The notes below the pieces were generated by a model that did no database searches, was not told the origin of the DNA, and worked only from the letters and a program-made list of their open reading frames with translations. DNA of 64,000 nucleotides from Caulobacter sp. FWC2 (GTDB lineage: Bacteria > Pseudomonadota > Alphaproteobacteria > Caulobacterales > Caulobacteraceae): the NCBI RefSeq assembly GCF_002742625.1, contig NZ_PEBF01000001.1, positions 4,154,001-4,218,000 on the forward strand, read 5' to 3'. Below, one piece after another: positions 42,981-51,278 of the stretch (position 1 is the stretch's first letter; each line of letters begins with the position of its first letter). Made by a program: the position numbers and the translations under genes.

Positions 42981-43355
42981 CTAGCGGCGATAGCCGTAGG
43001 CGTAACGGGCGTCGTAACGGTCGTTGCGGTAGACGCCGCGATCGTAGGCGTAGCGATTGTCGTGGCCGTAGCGGTTGTCGCTGTAGCGGGGCACGGTCCG
43101 GTACGCCTGGCTGTAGCGACGGTCGTACTTGTCCTTGGCGGTCGTCGCGCCCAGGGCCGCGCCGGCGACGGCGCCGATGGCGACCGCCTCGCCCTTGCCT
43201 TTACCCAGGGCCGCGCCGGCGACGCCGCCGATCAGGGCGCCAACGATGGCGCGATCGGTCTTCTCGCCCGCGAAGGCGGCGGTGGCGGGGGCGACCAGCG
43301 CGCCGGTGATGGCGACGGCGACGATGGTCTTGGTGAACTTGCCGATGGTCTTCAT
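42981..43355 (-). CDS. glycine-zipper secreted protein with Tyr/Arg-rich tail
   Basis: The 124 residues carry a signal peptide (MKTIGKFTKTIVAVAITGAL, ending TAAFAG), then a glycine-zipper stretch (ALIGGVAGAALGKGKGEAVA, followed by GAVAGAALGATT), and finally a Tyr/Arg/Asp-rich tail (DRRYSQAYRTVPRYSDNRYG). The zipper suggests an outer-membrane or membrane-associated helix pair. The protein is like those at 48206-49219 and 49341-49640. The role is unknown. Confidence 0.82.
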   Translation of the reverse strand: MKTIGKFTKTIVAVAITGALVAPATAAFAGEKTDRAIVGALIGGVAGAALGKGKGEAVAIGAVAGAALGATTAKDKYDRRYSQAYRTVPRYSDNRYGHDNRYAYDRGVYRNDRYDARYAYGYRR

Positions 43356-43444
43356 GGCAGGGCTCCTATTCCAGAAGCGTCGCCCCCTTTCCCGAAACTG
43401 AGACTGGGCGGCGCTGTTGATGTCCGTTGTAGGACCCCGCGCTT

Positions 43445-43475
43445 GAACCTGATCTGAACCGCGCTGTTCAGGTTC
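43445..43475. promoter_or_regulatory. inverted repeat between EamA gene and glycine-zipper gene
   Basis: GAACCTGA (43445-43452) and TCAGGTTC (43468-43475) are exact reverse complements with 15 bases between. A further TGAACC copy lies inside. It could be a regulator site for the gene at 42981-43355 or a weak terminator for the EamA gene, whose stop is 22 bases away. Confidence 0.4.
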
Positions 43476-43496
43476 GCTTCATGTTGAGAAAAAGGT

Positions 43497-44444
43497 TCAG
43501 GCCGCCGCCAGGGCCGTTTTCGGCGGCCGATGCAGTCGCACCGACCACAGCACGCCGGCCAGCATCAGCACGATCGCGGCGGTCTCCAGCCCGCGCGGCC
43601 ACCGCCCCTCGTGCAGGAACCCGTAGAGCAGCGCGAACAGCGTCTCGAACACGATCAGCTGGCCCGACAGGCTGAGCGGCAGCAGGCGGCTGGCGGCGTT
43701 CCACAGACCGTTGCCGATCACCGACGCGCCGATCGCCACCGCGAAACTGACCATCCAGAACCAGCCCCAGGCGGGGGGCGCGTGGACCTTGCCGCCCAAG
43801 GCGAAGGCGGGGATCACCAGCACCAGCGACAGCAGGCCGGTGGCTAGGCCCGTCAGCAGCGACCATTCGTGGCTGTTGAACTTCGGCGTCGCGGCCAGGC
43901 GGCGGGCGTTCCAGACGGCGTAGGCGGTCCACATGGCCAGAGCCAGGGTCGCGCCCAGCACGCCGACAACCTGCCGGCTGAGGCCGACGCCCTGGCCTTG
44001 CGTGAACACCGAAACATTGATGCAGACCCCGCCCGCCACGACCAGCGCCAGCGGCAAGGCCAGGCGGCGGAGCGGAACGCCCTGCCCCGGCTTTGCGCCA
44101 ACCAGGGTCACCGTCACCGGCAAGAGCCCGATGATCAGCGAGGCCAGGGCGACGCCCGCGCTCTGCACCGCGACCGACAGGCCGACATAGTAGATCAGGT
44201 TGCCCAGCAGGCTCAGCGCGGCCAGATCGCGCCAGTCCTTGACAGTCATCTTGCCCGTCACGGTCCGCCAACTCGGCGCCAGCAGCACAGCCGAGGCCAG
44301 GCCGTAGGCGATGTAGCGCCCCGCCGTCATCTGCAGCGGCGTGAAGTCGGCCAGCAGCTTCGGCGCCAGAAACACCCCACCCCAGAACGCGCCGGCGATC
44401 AGGCCGAACAGCAGGCCGAGAAGGAGGTTGCGGGAGGGGGTCAT
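43497..44444 (-). CDS. EamA/DMT-superfamily transporter
   Basis: The 315-residue membrane protein has about ten predicted helices in two similar halves: LGLLFGLIAGAFWGGVFLAP, LIIGLLPVTVTLVGAKP, and VIGNGLWNAASRLLPLSLSG in the second half. This is the EamA (drug/metabolite transporter) pattern. It probably exports an amino acid or small metabolite, and the substrate is unknown. A longer minus-strand frame reading to 43468 lies in another phase and lacks the helices. The gene has no partner on the same transcript that I can identify. Confidence 0.9.
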   Translation of the reverse strand: MTPSRNLLLGLLFGLIAGAFWGGVFLAPKLLADFTPLQMTAGRYIAYGLASAVLLAPSWRTVTGKMTVKDWRDLAALSLLGNLIYYVGLSVAVQSAGVALASLIIGLLPVTVTLVGAKPGQGVPLRRLALPLALVVAGGVCINVSVFTQGQGVGLSRQVVGVLGATLALAMWTAYAVWNARRLAATPKFNSHEWSLLTGLATGLLSLVLVIPAFALGGKVHAPPAWGWFWMVSFAVAIGASVIGNGLWNAASRLLPLSLSGQLIVFETLFALLYGFLHEGRWPRGLETAAIVLMLAGVLWSVRLHRPPKTALAAA

Positions 44445-44485
44445 AAGTTTGGCATAGCAGAGCTATGGCGGCTTAGCGCCTTCCC

Positions 44486-44503
44486 TTCCCTCCCTTGAGG
44501 GAA
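44486..44503 (-). terminator. small hairpin after the 44510-44974 gene
   Basis: TTCCCTC-CCTT-GAGGGAA is a 7-bp stem starting seven bases beyond the stop, between two minus-strand genes. There is no T-tract, so confidence is low. Confidence 0.35.
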
Positions 44504-44509
44504 AGAAGC

Positions 44510-44974
44510 TTAGCCGTGCCCCGGCAGGCTCAGCGGCTCGTCTGCGTCGGCGACCAGCTTGCGGGCCTGCTCCAGCGCCGCGTCGATGTCGTTCTCGATG
44601 AACTCGACCTCGAGGTCGGTCAGCGGGTGCGGGGCGGCGACAACGTTGCGGAGATAGGCGCGCTTCTCGGCCTCGGTCATGGTCCACCAGCCGACGGTGT
44701 GACCTTCCTCGATGACCGCGTCGCCCATGGCCAGCAGGTCGTCGGTGTCGAAGATCGGCTGGCCGGGCTTTTCCGGGAACCACTGGCCGTCGTCCGGCAG
44801 GGCCTGGTCCAGCTGGTTCAGCAGCTTCGCCAGCCACGGGCTGATCAGCAGCGGCTTCTCATAGCCGTCACCGAACTTGGCGCGCAGCAACAGGTCGTAG
44901 AGCAGGTCCAGACCGGCGTCGCCGTGGAAGGTGACGGTCTTGGCGTCGGGATCGAACTTGAAGACGTCGGACAT
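44510..44974 (-). CDS. uncharacterised 154-residue acidic protein
   Basis: No known domain is recognised. The protein is soluble and acidic, with tryptophans (SPWLAKLLNQLDQALPDDGQ, GWWTMTEAEKRAYLR, EVEFIENDIDAALEQARKLV). There is no signal peptide. The clean frame and an AT-free coding pattern like its neighbours support it as real. It lies 77 bases downstream of lysC on the same strand and could be co-transcribed with lysC. The function is unknown. Confidence 0.75.
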   Translation of the reverse strand: MSDVFKFDPDAKTVTFHGDAGLDLLYDLLLRAKFGDGYEKPLLISPWLAKLLNQLDQALPDDGQWFPEKPGQPIFDTDDLLAMGDAVIEEGHTVGWWTMTEAEKRAYLRNVVAAPHPLTDLEVEFIENDIDAALEQARKLVADADEPLSLPGHG

Positions 44975-45051
44975 GGCGATTCTCAGCGGCTGCGGCGTCT
45001 TCTTAACGTCACAACACGACGTTTCGGCAACGGCGAATGTTGGCGAAGCCG

Positions 45052-46299
45052 CTAAAGCTGATCCAGTCCGTACACCGCGTGCAGCGCGCGCACGGCCAGT
45101 TCGGTATAGGCCGCGTCGATCAGGACCGAGATCTTGATCTCCGAGGTCGAGATGACCTGGATGTTGATGTTCTTTTCGGCCAGGGCCTGGAACATCGACT
45201 GGGCGACGCCGGCGTGGCTGCGCATGCCGACGCCGATCACCGAGACCTTGGCGACGTCCTCGTTGACCGCGACGTCCTCGAAGCCGATCTCGTCACGGGC
45301 GGCCTGGACGATTTCCACGGCGCGGGCGGCGTCACGCTTGCCGACCGTGAACTCCATGTTAGCGGTCGCGGCGCTGCGGGCGCGCGACTGCACGATCATG
45401 TCGACATTGACGTTGGCGTCGGCGAGACGGCCGAAGATCTGCGAGGACACGCCCGGGTGATCGGGCAGGCCCAGCAGGGTGATCTTGGCTTCGTCGCGGC
45501 TGTAGGCGACGCCCGAGACGATGCGCTTTTCCATGATTTCTTCCTCGTCGCAGACGATCGTACCTTGGCCCGGGGCTTCGCCCGGTTCGACGAAACTCGA
45601 CAGCACCCGCACCGGGACGCGATGGGCCATGGCCATCTCGACCGAGCGGGTCTGCAGCACCTTGGCCCCCAGCGAGGCCATTTCAAGCATCTCTTCGTAG
45701 CTGATCTTGGCCAGGCGCTTGGCCTTGCTCTCGATCCGCGGGTCGGTCGTGTAGACGCCGTCCACGTCCGTATAGATGTCGCAAGCGCCCTTGACGGCGG
45801 CGGCGATGGCCACGGCGGAGGTGTCCGAGCCGCCCCGGCCCAGGGTGGTGATGCGCTGGTTCGAGGTCACGCCCTGGAAGCCGGCGATGACGGCGATCTC
45901 GCCGCTCGCGAAGCAGGCTTCCAGATTGGCGGGCGGAATGTCCTCGATACGGGCGCGGCCATGGGCCTCGTCCGTGATGATCGGCACCTGCCAGCCCAGG
46001 AACGAGCGGGCCTTGTGGCCCATGTTGCGCAGGGTCATGGCCAGCAGGCCGGCGGTCACCTGCTCGCCCGAGGCGACGATGGCGTCGTATTCGTCGTCCG
46101 ACTCGGGAAGCCCTTGGGCGGCGCGGCCCGCGCCGTCGGTCCAGGCGACCAGTTCATTGGTCTTGCCCGACATGGCCGAGACGACCACCGCCACCTGCTT
46201 GCCCGTCGCCACCTCGGCCGCGACCAGACGCGCCACCCGACGGATGCGCTCCAGGTCGGCCACCGACGTGCCGCCGAACTTCATCACCAACCGAGACAC
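45052..46299 (-). CDS. lysC: aspartate kinase (LysC)
   Basis: LysC phosphorylates aspartate, the first step toward lysine, threonine, methionine and diaminopimelate. The 415 residues show VMKFGGTSV at the start, TTLGRGGSDTSAVAIAAA in the kinase domain and two ACT domains at the C-terminus (ITLLGLPDHPGVSSQIF and VSVIGVGMRSHAGVAQSMF) that sense feedback inhibitors. The GTG at 46299 is preferred because GAGGTGA lies about eight bases upstream. A longer reading to 46326 adds nine residues. It is on the minus strand with ubiG reading away about 1 kb off, as is usual in this group. Confidence 0.95.
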   Translation of the reverse strand: MSRLVMKFGGTSVADLERIRRVARLVAAEVATGKQVAVVVSAMSGKTNELVAWTDGAGRAAQGLPESDDEYDAIVASGEQVTAGLLAMTLRNMGHKARSFLGWQVPIITDEAHGRARIEDIPPANLEACFASGEIAVIAGFQGVTSNQRITTLGRGGSDTSAVAIAAAVKGACDIYTDVDGVYTTDPRIESKAKRLAKISYEEMLEMASLGAKVLQTRSVEMAMAHRVPVRVLSSFVEPGEAPGQGTIVCDEEEIMEKRIVSGVAYSRDEAKITLLGLPDHPGVSSQIFGRLADANVNVDMIVQSRARSAATANMEFTVGKRDAARAVEIVQAARDEIGFEDVAVNEDVAKVSVIGVGMRSHAGVAQSMFQALAEKNINIQVISTSEIKISVLIDAAYTELAVRALHAVYGLDQL

Positions 46300-46415
46300 G
46301 TGCCTGTCACCTCGAAAACCGGTCAATTCTTGCGCGGAAGGCGGCGCAACGCCCCCGCTCGCGCAAGCCGCCGCCTTCTAGCGACCTTGATGCGGCGCCG
46401 CAATGCCGCCGGCTG

Positions 46416-47255
46416 TTATTTTCGGGACGCCGAAACGTCCGGGACCGGCGGAACCGTGAACGCCACCACCTGGCGGGTGGCGCGGTTGACGCCCCACAGC
46501 GTGCGCCTGGCGTGAGGGTCCCCGCTTCGATCCCAGGCGATGGCCTGGACCTCGACCGGAATCGACAAGGTCGTCACCAGGTCCAGCGTCGCCCCGCCCT
46601 CGGTGGGAATCGCCAGGGCATACATTTCGGGCCGGTCGTGGCCGGTGACATAGAGCAGGCCGTCGTCACCGAACCCGCCGCCCGAGCAGCTATAGGGCGC
46701 CATGCGCTCCAGCACCGCCGCCGGCAGGGCCCAGGCCCCAACGCGCCGCCACTGGTCGTCGAACTTCACCAGGGTGGTCCAGCGATGGTCGCGCCCGGGC
46801 TCCCCACCCTTGGCGTCGTAGTTGGCGAACATCGCCCACCAGAAGCCGTCGTGGCGGTCGACCCATGTCAGCGAGCCGATCCCCGGCCCCAGCGGCACGG
46901 TCCGCTTGTGGGTCATCTTCACCGGATCGAACAGCTCGACGGCGCTGTTCTGGGGCACGCTGGGATAGTTCGAGCCCGCGCAGACCAGGTCCTTGCCGAC
47001 GATCAGGCAGGCGTTCAGGTGCTTGAAACGCACCGGGTCGCCCGTCCACTCGGTCTGCTTGACGCCCGTGGCCTTGTCGTAGCGGGCGATCCTGCCGTTA
47101 TCGATGGCGTAGAGGTGGGTCTTGTCGACCGCCACGCCCTGGTTGGCCTCGGGCGCGTCCAGGCGGCGCATTTCCACGGTTTTCAGGGCAGGCTCCTGGG
47201 CCACGGCGGGCGCAGCGAGGGCGGCCAGCATGGCGGCAAGGAACAAGGACTTCAT
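46416..47255 (-). CDS. secreted beta-propeller-like protein, function unknown
   Basis: A signal peptide (MKSLFLAAMLAALAAPAVAQ) leads 260 mature residues with repeated short blades (GVAVDKTHLYAIDNGRIARY, GSLTWVDRHDGFWWAMFANY, GGGFGDDGLLYVTGHDRPEM, VQAIAWDRSGDP). The look is that of a small beta-propeller, but I do not recognise a specific family. It stands between lysC and ubiG, and its start is 65 bases from the divergent ubiG start. The reaction or binding partner is unknown. Confidence 0.72.
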   Translation of the reverse strand: MKSLFLAAMLAALAAPAVAQEPALKTVEMRRLDAPEANQGVAVDKTHLYAIDNGRIARYDKATGVKQTEWTGDPVRFKHLNACLIVGKDLVCAGSNYPSVPQNSAVELFDPVKMTHKRTVPLGPGIGSLTWVDRHDGFWWAMFANYDAKGGEPGRDHRWTTLVKFDDQWRRVGAWALPAAVLERMAPYSCSGGGFGDDGLLYVTGHDRPEMYALAIPTEGGATLDLVTTLSIPVEVQAIAWDRSGDPHARRTLWGVNRATRQVVAFTVPPVPDVSASRK

Positions 47256-47320
47256 CGGCTTTCCCTAGAACGACGGGGCGGACCCTAGCCCGCGCGCCTT
47301 CGTCGCTCTAGATTGGCTTC

Positions 47321-48076
47321 ATGACGGATACCACCTCCACGCCCTCCTGGAGCATCGACCCCGCCGACGTGGCGCGGTTCTCGGCCATCGCCGCCGAGTG
47401 GTGGGATCCCAAGGGCAAGTTCGCGCCGCTGCACGTGTTCAACCCCTGCCGCCTGGCTTTCATCCGCGAAGAGGCCCTGGCGCGGTTTGACCGCGACGGA
47501 ACGCTGCGCCAGCCGTTCGAGGGCCTCTCTCTGCTCGACATCGGCTGCGGCGGCGGCCTGCTGTCCGAGCCCATGGCGCGGCTGGGCTTCGCGGTCACCG
47601 CCATCGACGCCTCGGAGAAGAACATCAAGACGGCCGCGACCCACGCGTCCGAGCAGGGGCTTGAGATCGGCTACCGTCCGGCGACCGCCGAGCAGCTGCT
47701 GGCCGAGGGCGCGGGTCCGTTCGACGTCGTCCTGACCATGGAGGTCATCGAGCATGTCGCCGATCCGGGCGAGTTCCTGCGCACCTGCGCCAAGCTGCTC
47801 AAGCCTGGCGGCCTGATGATCGTCGCCACCCTGAACCGGACGCTGAAGGCCCTGGCCCTAGCCAAGATCGGCGCCGAATACGTGCTGCGTTGGGTGCCCC
47901 CGGGCACCCACGACTGGAAGCAGTTCCTCAAGCCCGAAGAGCTGCGCGCCTTCCTGGCCGGCGAACCGGTCGAGATGCAGGGGCCGTTCGGCGTGTCCTA
48001 CAATCCGCTGACGGGACGGTGGCGTCGGTCGGCCGATTCCGACATCAACTACATGATGACCGTCACCAGAGGTTGA
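47321..48076 (+). CDS. ubiG: ubiquinone biosynthesis O-methyltransferase UbiG
   Basis: UbiG does both O-methylation steps of ubiquinone synthesis. The 251 residues have the family marks [20 protein letters not shown] at the start, [31 protein letters not shown] (SAM site), [18 protein letters not shown], and the C-terminal [20 protein letters not shown] then YMMTV. It normally stands divergent to lysC in alphaproteobacteria. Here an extra secreted-protein gene has come between. Confidence 0.95.
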   Translation: MTDTTSTPSWSIDPADVARFSAIAAEWWDPKGKFAPLHVFNPCRLAFIREEALARFDRDGTLRQPFEGLSLLDIGCGGGLLSEPMARLGFAVTAIDASEKNIKTAATHASEQGLEIGYRPATAEQLLAEGAGPFDVVLTMEVIEHVADPGEFLRTCAKLLKPGGLMIVATLNRTLKALALAKIGAEYVLRWVPPGTHDWKQFLKPEELRAFLAGEPVEMQGPFGVSYNPLTGRWRRSADSDINYMMTVTRG

Positions 48077-48205
48077 AACGAAGCTGAGCCGGGAACTTCG
48101 GCCCGAGGCGGGGCTTCTCTCCGCACAGGGACTTGAACTCGGATTGGCGACCCAACGATCGGGGGGTCGGCCGTCGATCCGTTCTAGAGGGAACGGAGAC
48201 TTCTC

Positions 48206-49219
48206 ATGACTTCCAAGACCATCGCCGCGCTGCTCGCGACGACCGTGGCGTTTGGCGCGATCGCGCCCGCTTTCGCCCAGGATTCCGCGTACCAGCGCAG
48301 CCTTCAGAACTACGACGCTCAGCGCTCCAACTACTACGACAAGGTCGCCGAGTATCAGGACCGCCAGGACGCCTATGAGCGCGACCGCGCCAACTACGTC
48401 CAGGCCCGCGAGGACTATGATCGTCGCTACGGCCGCGGCGCCTATGACCGTCGCTATCCGACCTATGCGACGCGCTACACCACGACCCAGTATCGTGAGA
48501 GCGCCGCCTACTATTCCGAGCAGGCCGCGTTCGAACGGGCCCGCGCCAACTATGAGCGCGCCCGCTACGACTATGACCGCCGCAATGGCGACGGCGCCTA
48601 TGACCGCCGCCATCCCCGTGACGCCGACCGCTTCCGCACCAGCGGCGTGAGCTACGCCTCGGGCTCGAGCTACGATCCGGGCCGCCAGCAGTGGGAGCGT
48701 GATCGCGACCGCTACACCTCGGCCCGCGATAGCTATGATCGCCGCTACGGCAATGGCGCCTATGACCGCCGCAATCCGGGCGAGGGCTCGCGCTTCGCCG
48801 CGCCCTATGCCGGCGCCTACAGCATCGACACCAACGCCAACGTCGCGTCGCCGAACGACTGCCGTCAGGACGCCAAGCGGAACGCCACCGTTGGCGGCGT
48901 GATCGGCGCCCTGGCCGGCGGCGTGTTGGGCTCGAACGTCGCCGCCCGCAACGCTCGTCCGGAAGGCACCGTGCTGGGCGCCCTGGTCGGCGCCGGTGTC
49001 GGCGCGGCCGTGGGTAACGCCTCGGCCAAGTGCGACACGCGCGGCAACTACTACAGCTACGAGCAGACCCAGCCGTACCGCTACAGCGATGGCCGCACCG
49101 CCACCGCCAGCGAGCGCTGCCGTCTGGCCCCGGCGCCCACCGAATACAACGGCCGCGTCGAGACCCGTTACATCCGCGTCTGTCCCGACGCCGACGGTCG
49201 CTATCGCGTCGAGGGCTAG
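48206..49219 (+). CDS. secreted glycine-zipper protein with tyrosine-rich repeats
   Basis: The signal peptide (MTSKTIAALLATTVAFGAIA) is followed by a Tyr/Arg/Asp-rich region with three copies of a motif like YDRRYGxGAYDRRxP (about residues 70-84, 122-136 and 177-191). A glycine zipper follows (GGVIGALAGGVLGSNVAARN, then VLGALVGAGVGAAVGNASAK). The C-terminal cysteine-containing part ends in ETRYIRVCPDADGRYRVEG. The product has 337 residues. It is probably periplasmic or outer-membrane bound and its role is unknown. The long hairpin at 49239-49289 follows the stop. Confidence 0.8.
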   Translation: MTSKTIAALLATTVAFGAIAPAFAQDSAYQRSLQNYDAQRSNYYDKVAEYQDRQDAYERDRANYVQAREDYDRRYGRGAYDRRYPTYATRYTTTQYRESAAYYSEQAAFERARANYERARYDYDRRNGDGAYDRRHPRDADRFRTSGVSYASGSSYDPGRQQWERDRDRYTSARDSYDRRYGNGAYDRRNPGEGSRFAAPYAGAYSIDTNANVASPNDCRQDAKRNATVGGVIGALAGGVLGSNVAARNARPEGTVLGALVGAGVGAAVGNASAKCDTRGNYYSYEQTQPYRYSDGRTATASERCRLAPAPTEYNGRVETRYIRVCPDADGRYRVEG

Positions 49220-49238
49220 TCGTTCGAAGCCGTAAGAC

Positions 49239-49289
49239 CCGAGCTGACGGTCGACTTGCCGACAAATTGGCAACCGACCGTCAGCTTGG
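49239..49289 (+). other. large imperfect hairpin between two glycine-zipper genes
   Basis: The arms CCGAGCTGACGGTCG (49239-49253) and CGACCGTCAGCTTGG (49275-49289) pair over 15 bases with one G-T wobble. A second stem TTGCC/GGCAA with an eight-base loop sits on top. It lies 20 bases after one stop and 52 bases before the next start. Without a T-tract it could be a processing or stability element, a protein binding site or a weak terminator. Confidence 0.6.
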
Positions 49290-49340
49290 GCGTTTACGCA
49301 CCGAGGGATCTTACAAAAGCAATTAATCGGAGAGCCCGCC

Positions 49341-49640
49341 ATGCGCGCCCGCCTGAAGACCATCGTCCTGGCCACCGTCGTCGGTTTCACCGTCAGCAGC
49401 GTGGCCATCACCGCCGCCGAAGCCCAGAACCGCCGTGAGCGCGTCCTGGTCTGCAACAAGTCCAAGGCCAAGAACGGCGCCATCATCGGCGGTCTCGGCG
49501 GCGCCCTGCTCGGCAACACCGTCGCCGGCCATGGCAACAAGACCGAAGGCGCCCTGCTGGGCGCTGGCGTCGGCGCCGTCGCCGGTCACGAGATCGGCAA
49601 GAACAAGAAGAAGTGCCACTACGAGTACCGCTACCGCTAA
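49341..49640 (+). CDS. small glycine-zipper 2TM-type secreted protein
   Basis: The 99 residues have a signal peptide (MRARLKTIVLATVVGFTVSS, ending AAEAQ) and a glycine zipper (KNGAIIGGLGGALLGNTVAG, then LLGAGVGAVAGHEIGKNKKK). Two cysteines (LVCNK and KKCHY) flank the zipper and may form a disulfide. It is paralogous in design to 48206-49219 but lacks the tyrosine repeats. The role is unknown. A terminator-like hairpin follows at 49665-49696. Confidence 0.85.
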   Translation: MRARLKTIVLATVVGFTVSSVAITAAEAQNRRERVLVCNKSKAKNGAIIGGLGGALLGNTVAGHGNKTEGALLGAGVGAVAGHEIGKNKKKCHYEYRYR

Positions 49641-49664
49641 AAGCGCGCGGTCACGGACAGACAA

Positions 49665-49696
49665 AAGGGCGTCGGATCGAAAGGTCCGGCGCCCTT
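49665..49696 (+). terminator. hairpin after the 49341-49640 gene
   Basis: AAGGGCGTCGGA and TCCGGCGCCCTT pair nearly completely with one mismatch and an eight-base loop. CGTGTTTG follows, giving a weak T-tract. Confidence 0.65.
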
Positions 49697-49748
49697 CGTG
49701 TTTGGGCCTTTAAGACGACCTTGAGACTTGGCGGCGACCCTTGGGGCG

Positions 49749-50927
49749 ATGGCGCAGTCCGAGCTCCCAATGCCCTCCGGGCCCAAGACCGACCGCCGCG
49801 TGCTGCTGGCGGCGCTGCTAGCGATGTTCGCCCTGCTCAGCGTGATGGTGGCGCGCAACCTGACGCTCCAGCCCGCCGGCGTCGACTTCCTGTGCTTCTG
49901 GAACGGCGGGCGCGTGGCCCTGGCCGAACCCTCCCGCCTCTACGACTTCCAGTACCTATCTGAACGCCAGGGCCTGAGCGCGGCCGACGGGGTGCTGCGG
50001 CCCTACATCAACCCGCCCTCTGCCCTGCTGCTGTTCGCGCCGCTGTCGAAACTGCCTTTCATGGCCAGCTACTTGACGCTGATGGTGCTGAGCCTGGGGG
50101 TCATGGCGACGGCGGCGGCGCGTATCCGCGCGCCTTGGTGGCAGGTGCTGCTGCCGACGGTGGCGTTCGCCGTCTTCTGCGGCCAACTCAGCCCGCTGAT
50201 CGCCGGCCTGGTCGTGCTGGGCCTGTCGTTCCGAGAGCGGCCCTCGATCGCGGGCCTGTTGTTTGCTATCGCCGCGTCGATCAAGCCGCAACTGCTGGTC
50301 CTGCTGCCGATCGCCCTGGCCGCCCAAGGCCAGTGGCGGACCATCCTGTTCACCGGCGGGTGGGGCCTGCTGATCTGCACGGCTTCGGCCGGCCTGTTCG
50401 GGCTTCAGGCCTGGATCGACTGGCTCGCCGCCCTGCCACGCTTCAACCGGATCGTGGCGGAGCAAGGCCTGCTGGACACCGCCATCACCCCCTATGCGAA
50501 GCTGACGGCCCTGGGCCTGAACGGCGCCTGGGCCTATCTGCTGGCGCCCGCTGTGCTGTGGGGCGTGTGGACGGCCTTCCGACGCGACGCTGTCTGGCCC
50601 GATCAGCTCATCGCGCTGCTGGGCGGAGCGCTGCTGATCTCGCCCTACGCCATGAACTACGAGCTGGCCCTGCTGGCCCCGGCGGTCGCGGCCTATGTCG
50701 CGCGGATAAAGGATCGCCGGTGGCTGGCCTACGCGGTCGCGGCGGCGGTCTATGGATTGAACATCTCGGCCGGCGCGCTGTCGCTGATCGCGGCCTTGAT
50801 CCTGCCCGTGCTGGGCGGGGACCTTCAGTTCACGTCGGTCTTCTTCGGCGCGGGCGGCGGCAGGGGCGCGACGCGCACGCCGTCCTCGACCAGCGCCTTG
50901 ACCTCGGTGGGCGACGCCTCGCCGTAG
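49749..50927 (+). CDS. GT87/DUF2029-type membrane glycosyltransferase-like protein
   Basis: The 392-residue protein has about ten membrane helices (VLLAALLAMFALLSVMVARN, LTLMVLSLGVMATAAARI, LLPTVAFAVFCGQLSPLIAG) and the segment VDFLCFWNGGRVALAEPSRL. INPPSALLLFAPLSKLPF follows, resembling the catalytic loop region of polyprenol-dependent GT87 enzymes. The sugar and acceptor are unknown. The ATG at 49749 is preferred; a TTG at 49728 would add seven residues. Its last 103 bases overlap the end of the convergent DUF1178 gene. Confidence 0.83.
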   Translation: MAQSELPMPSGPKTDRRVLLAALLAMFALLSVMVARNLTLQPAGVDFLCFWNGGRVALAEPSRLYDFQYLSERQGLSAADGVLRPYINPPSALLLFAPLSKLPFMASYLTLMVLSLGVMATAAARIRAPWWQVLLPTVAFAVFCGQLSPLIAGLVVLGLSFRERPSIAGLLFAIAASIKPQLLVLLPIALAAQGQWRTILFTGGWGLLICTASAGLFGLQAWIDWLAALPRFNRIVAEQGLLDTAITPYAKLTALGLNGAWAYLLAPAVLWGVWTAFRRDAVWPDQLIALLGGALLISPYAMNYELALLAPAVAAYVARIKDRRWLAYAVAAAVYGLNISAGALSLIAALILPVLGGDLQFTSVFFGAGGGRGATRTPSSTSALTSVGDASP

Positions 50928-51259
50928 ATGCCGCGCTCTTCCGACGTGCCCTCGTGGATGGCGCGGGCCTCCTTGGCGAAGGCGTCGCCGACATAGTCGA
51001 AGTTGTCCTCGACGTGCCGCCGGACCTCGCCCAGGGCCGTCATCATCATCTCGCGCGCCTTGGGGTCGATCGCGGGCGCCGAGCTCTGCGCCTTCGTCCC
51101 GGCCACGGCCGGGGCCATGATCTGCTTGGAGACGCCGCGCGAGCCGCAGATCGGACAGTCGACAAGGCCGCGCGCGGACTGGTCGTCATAGTCCGACGAC
51201 GAACCGAACCAGCCCTCGAACTCATGGGCCGCGTCGCACTGAAGCGCGTACTTGATCAT
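50825..51259 (-). CDS. DUF1178 family protein
   Basis: The 144 residues match DUF1178 (COG5319). The N-terminus is MIKYALQCDAAHEFEGWFGS with a CPICGS zinc-like pair (DCPICGSRGVSKQIMAPAV). The middle part has EVRRHVEDNFDYVGDAFAKE, and the tail is AKEARAIHEGTSEERGIYG. The function is unknown. It follows the nitrilase gene by 19 bases on the same strand, in a grxC-nitrilase-DUF1178 run that is common in alphaproteobacteria. Confidence 0.9.
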   Translation of the reverse strand: MIKYALQCDAAHEFEGWFGSSSDYDDQSARGLVDCPICGSRGVSKQIMAPAVAGTKAQSSAPAIDPKAREMMMTALGEVRRHVEDNFDYVGDAFAKEARAIHEGTSEERGIYGEASPTEVKALVEDGVRVAPLPPPAPKKTDVN

Positions 51260-51278
51260 GGGCTATAGATGGCGAGCT

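Noticed and set aside
48080..48205. tRNA-like sequence before the 48206 gene (GGGACTTGAACTCGG)
   Set aside because: The segment resembles a reversed T-arm, but no acceptor stem, anticodon arm or D-arm can be folded around it.
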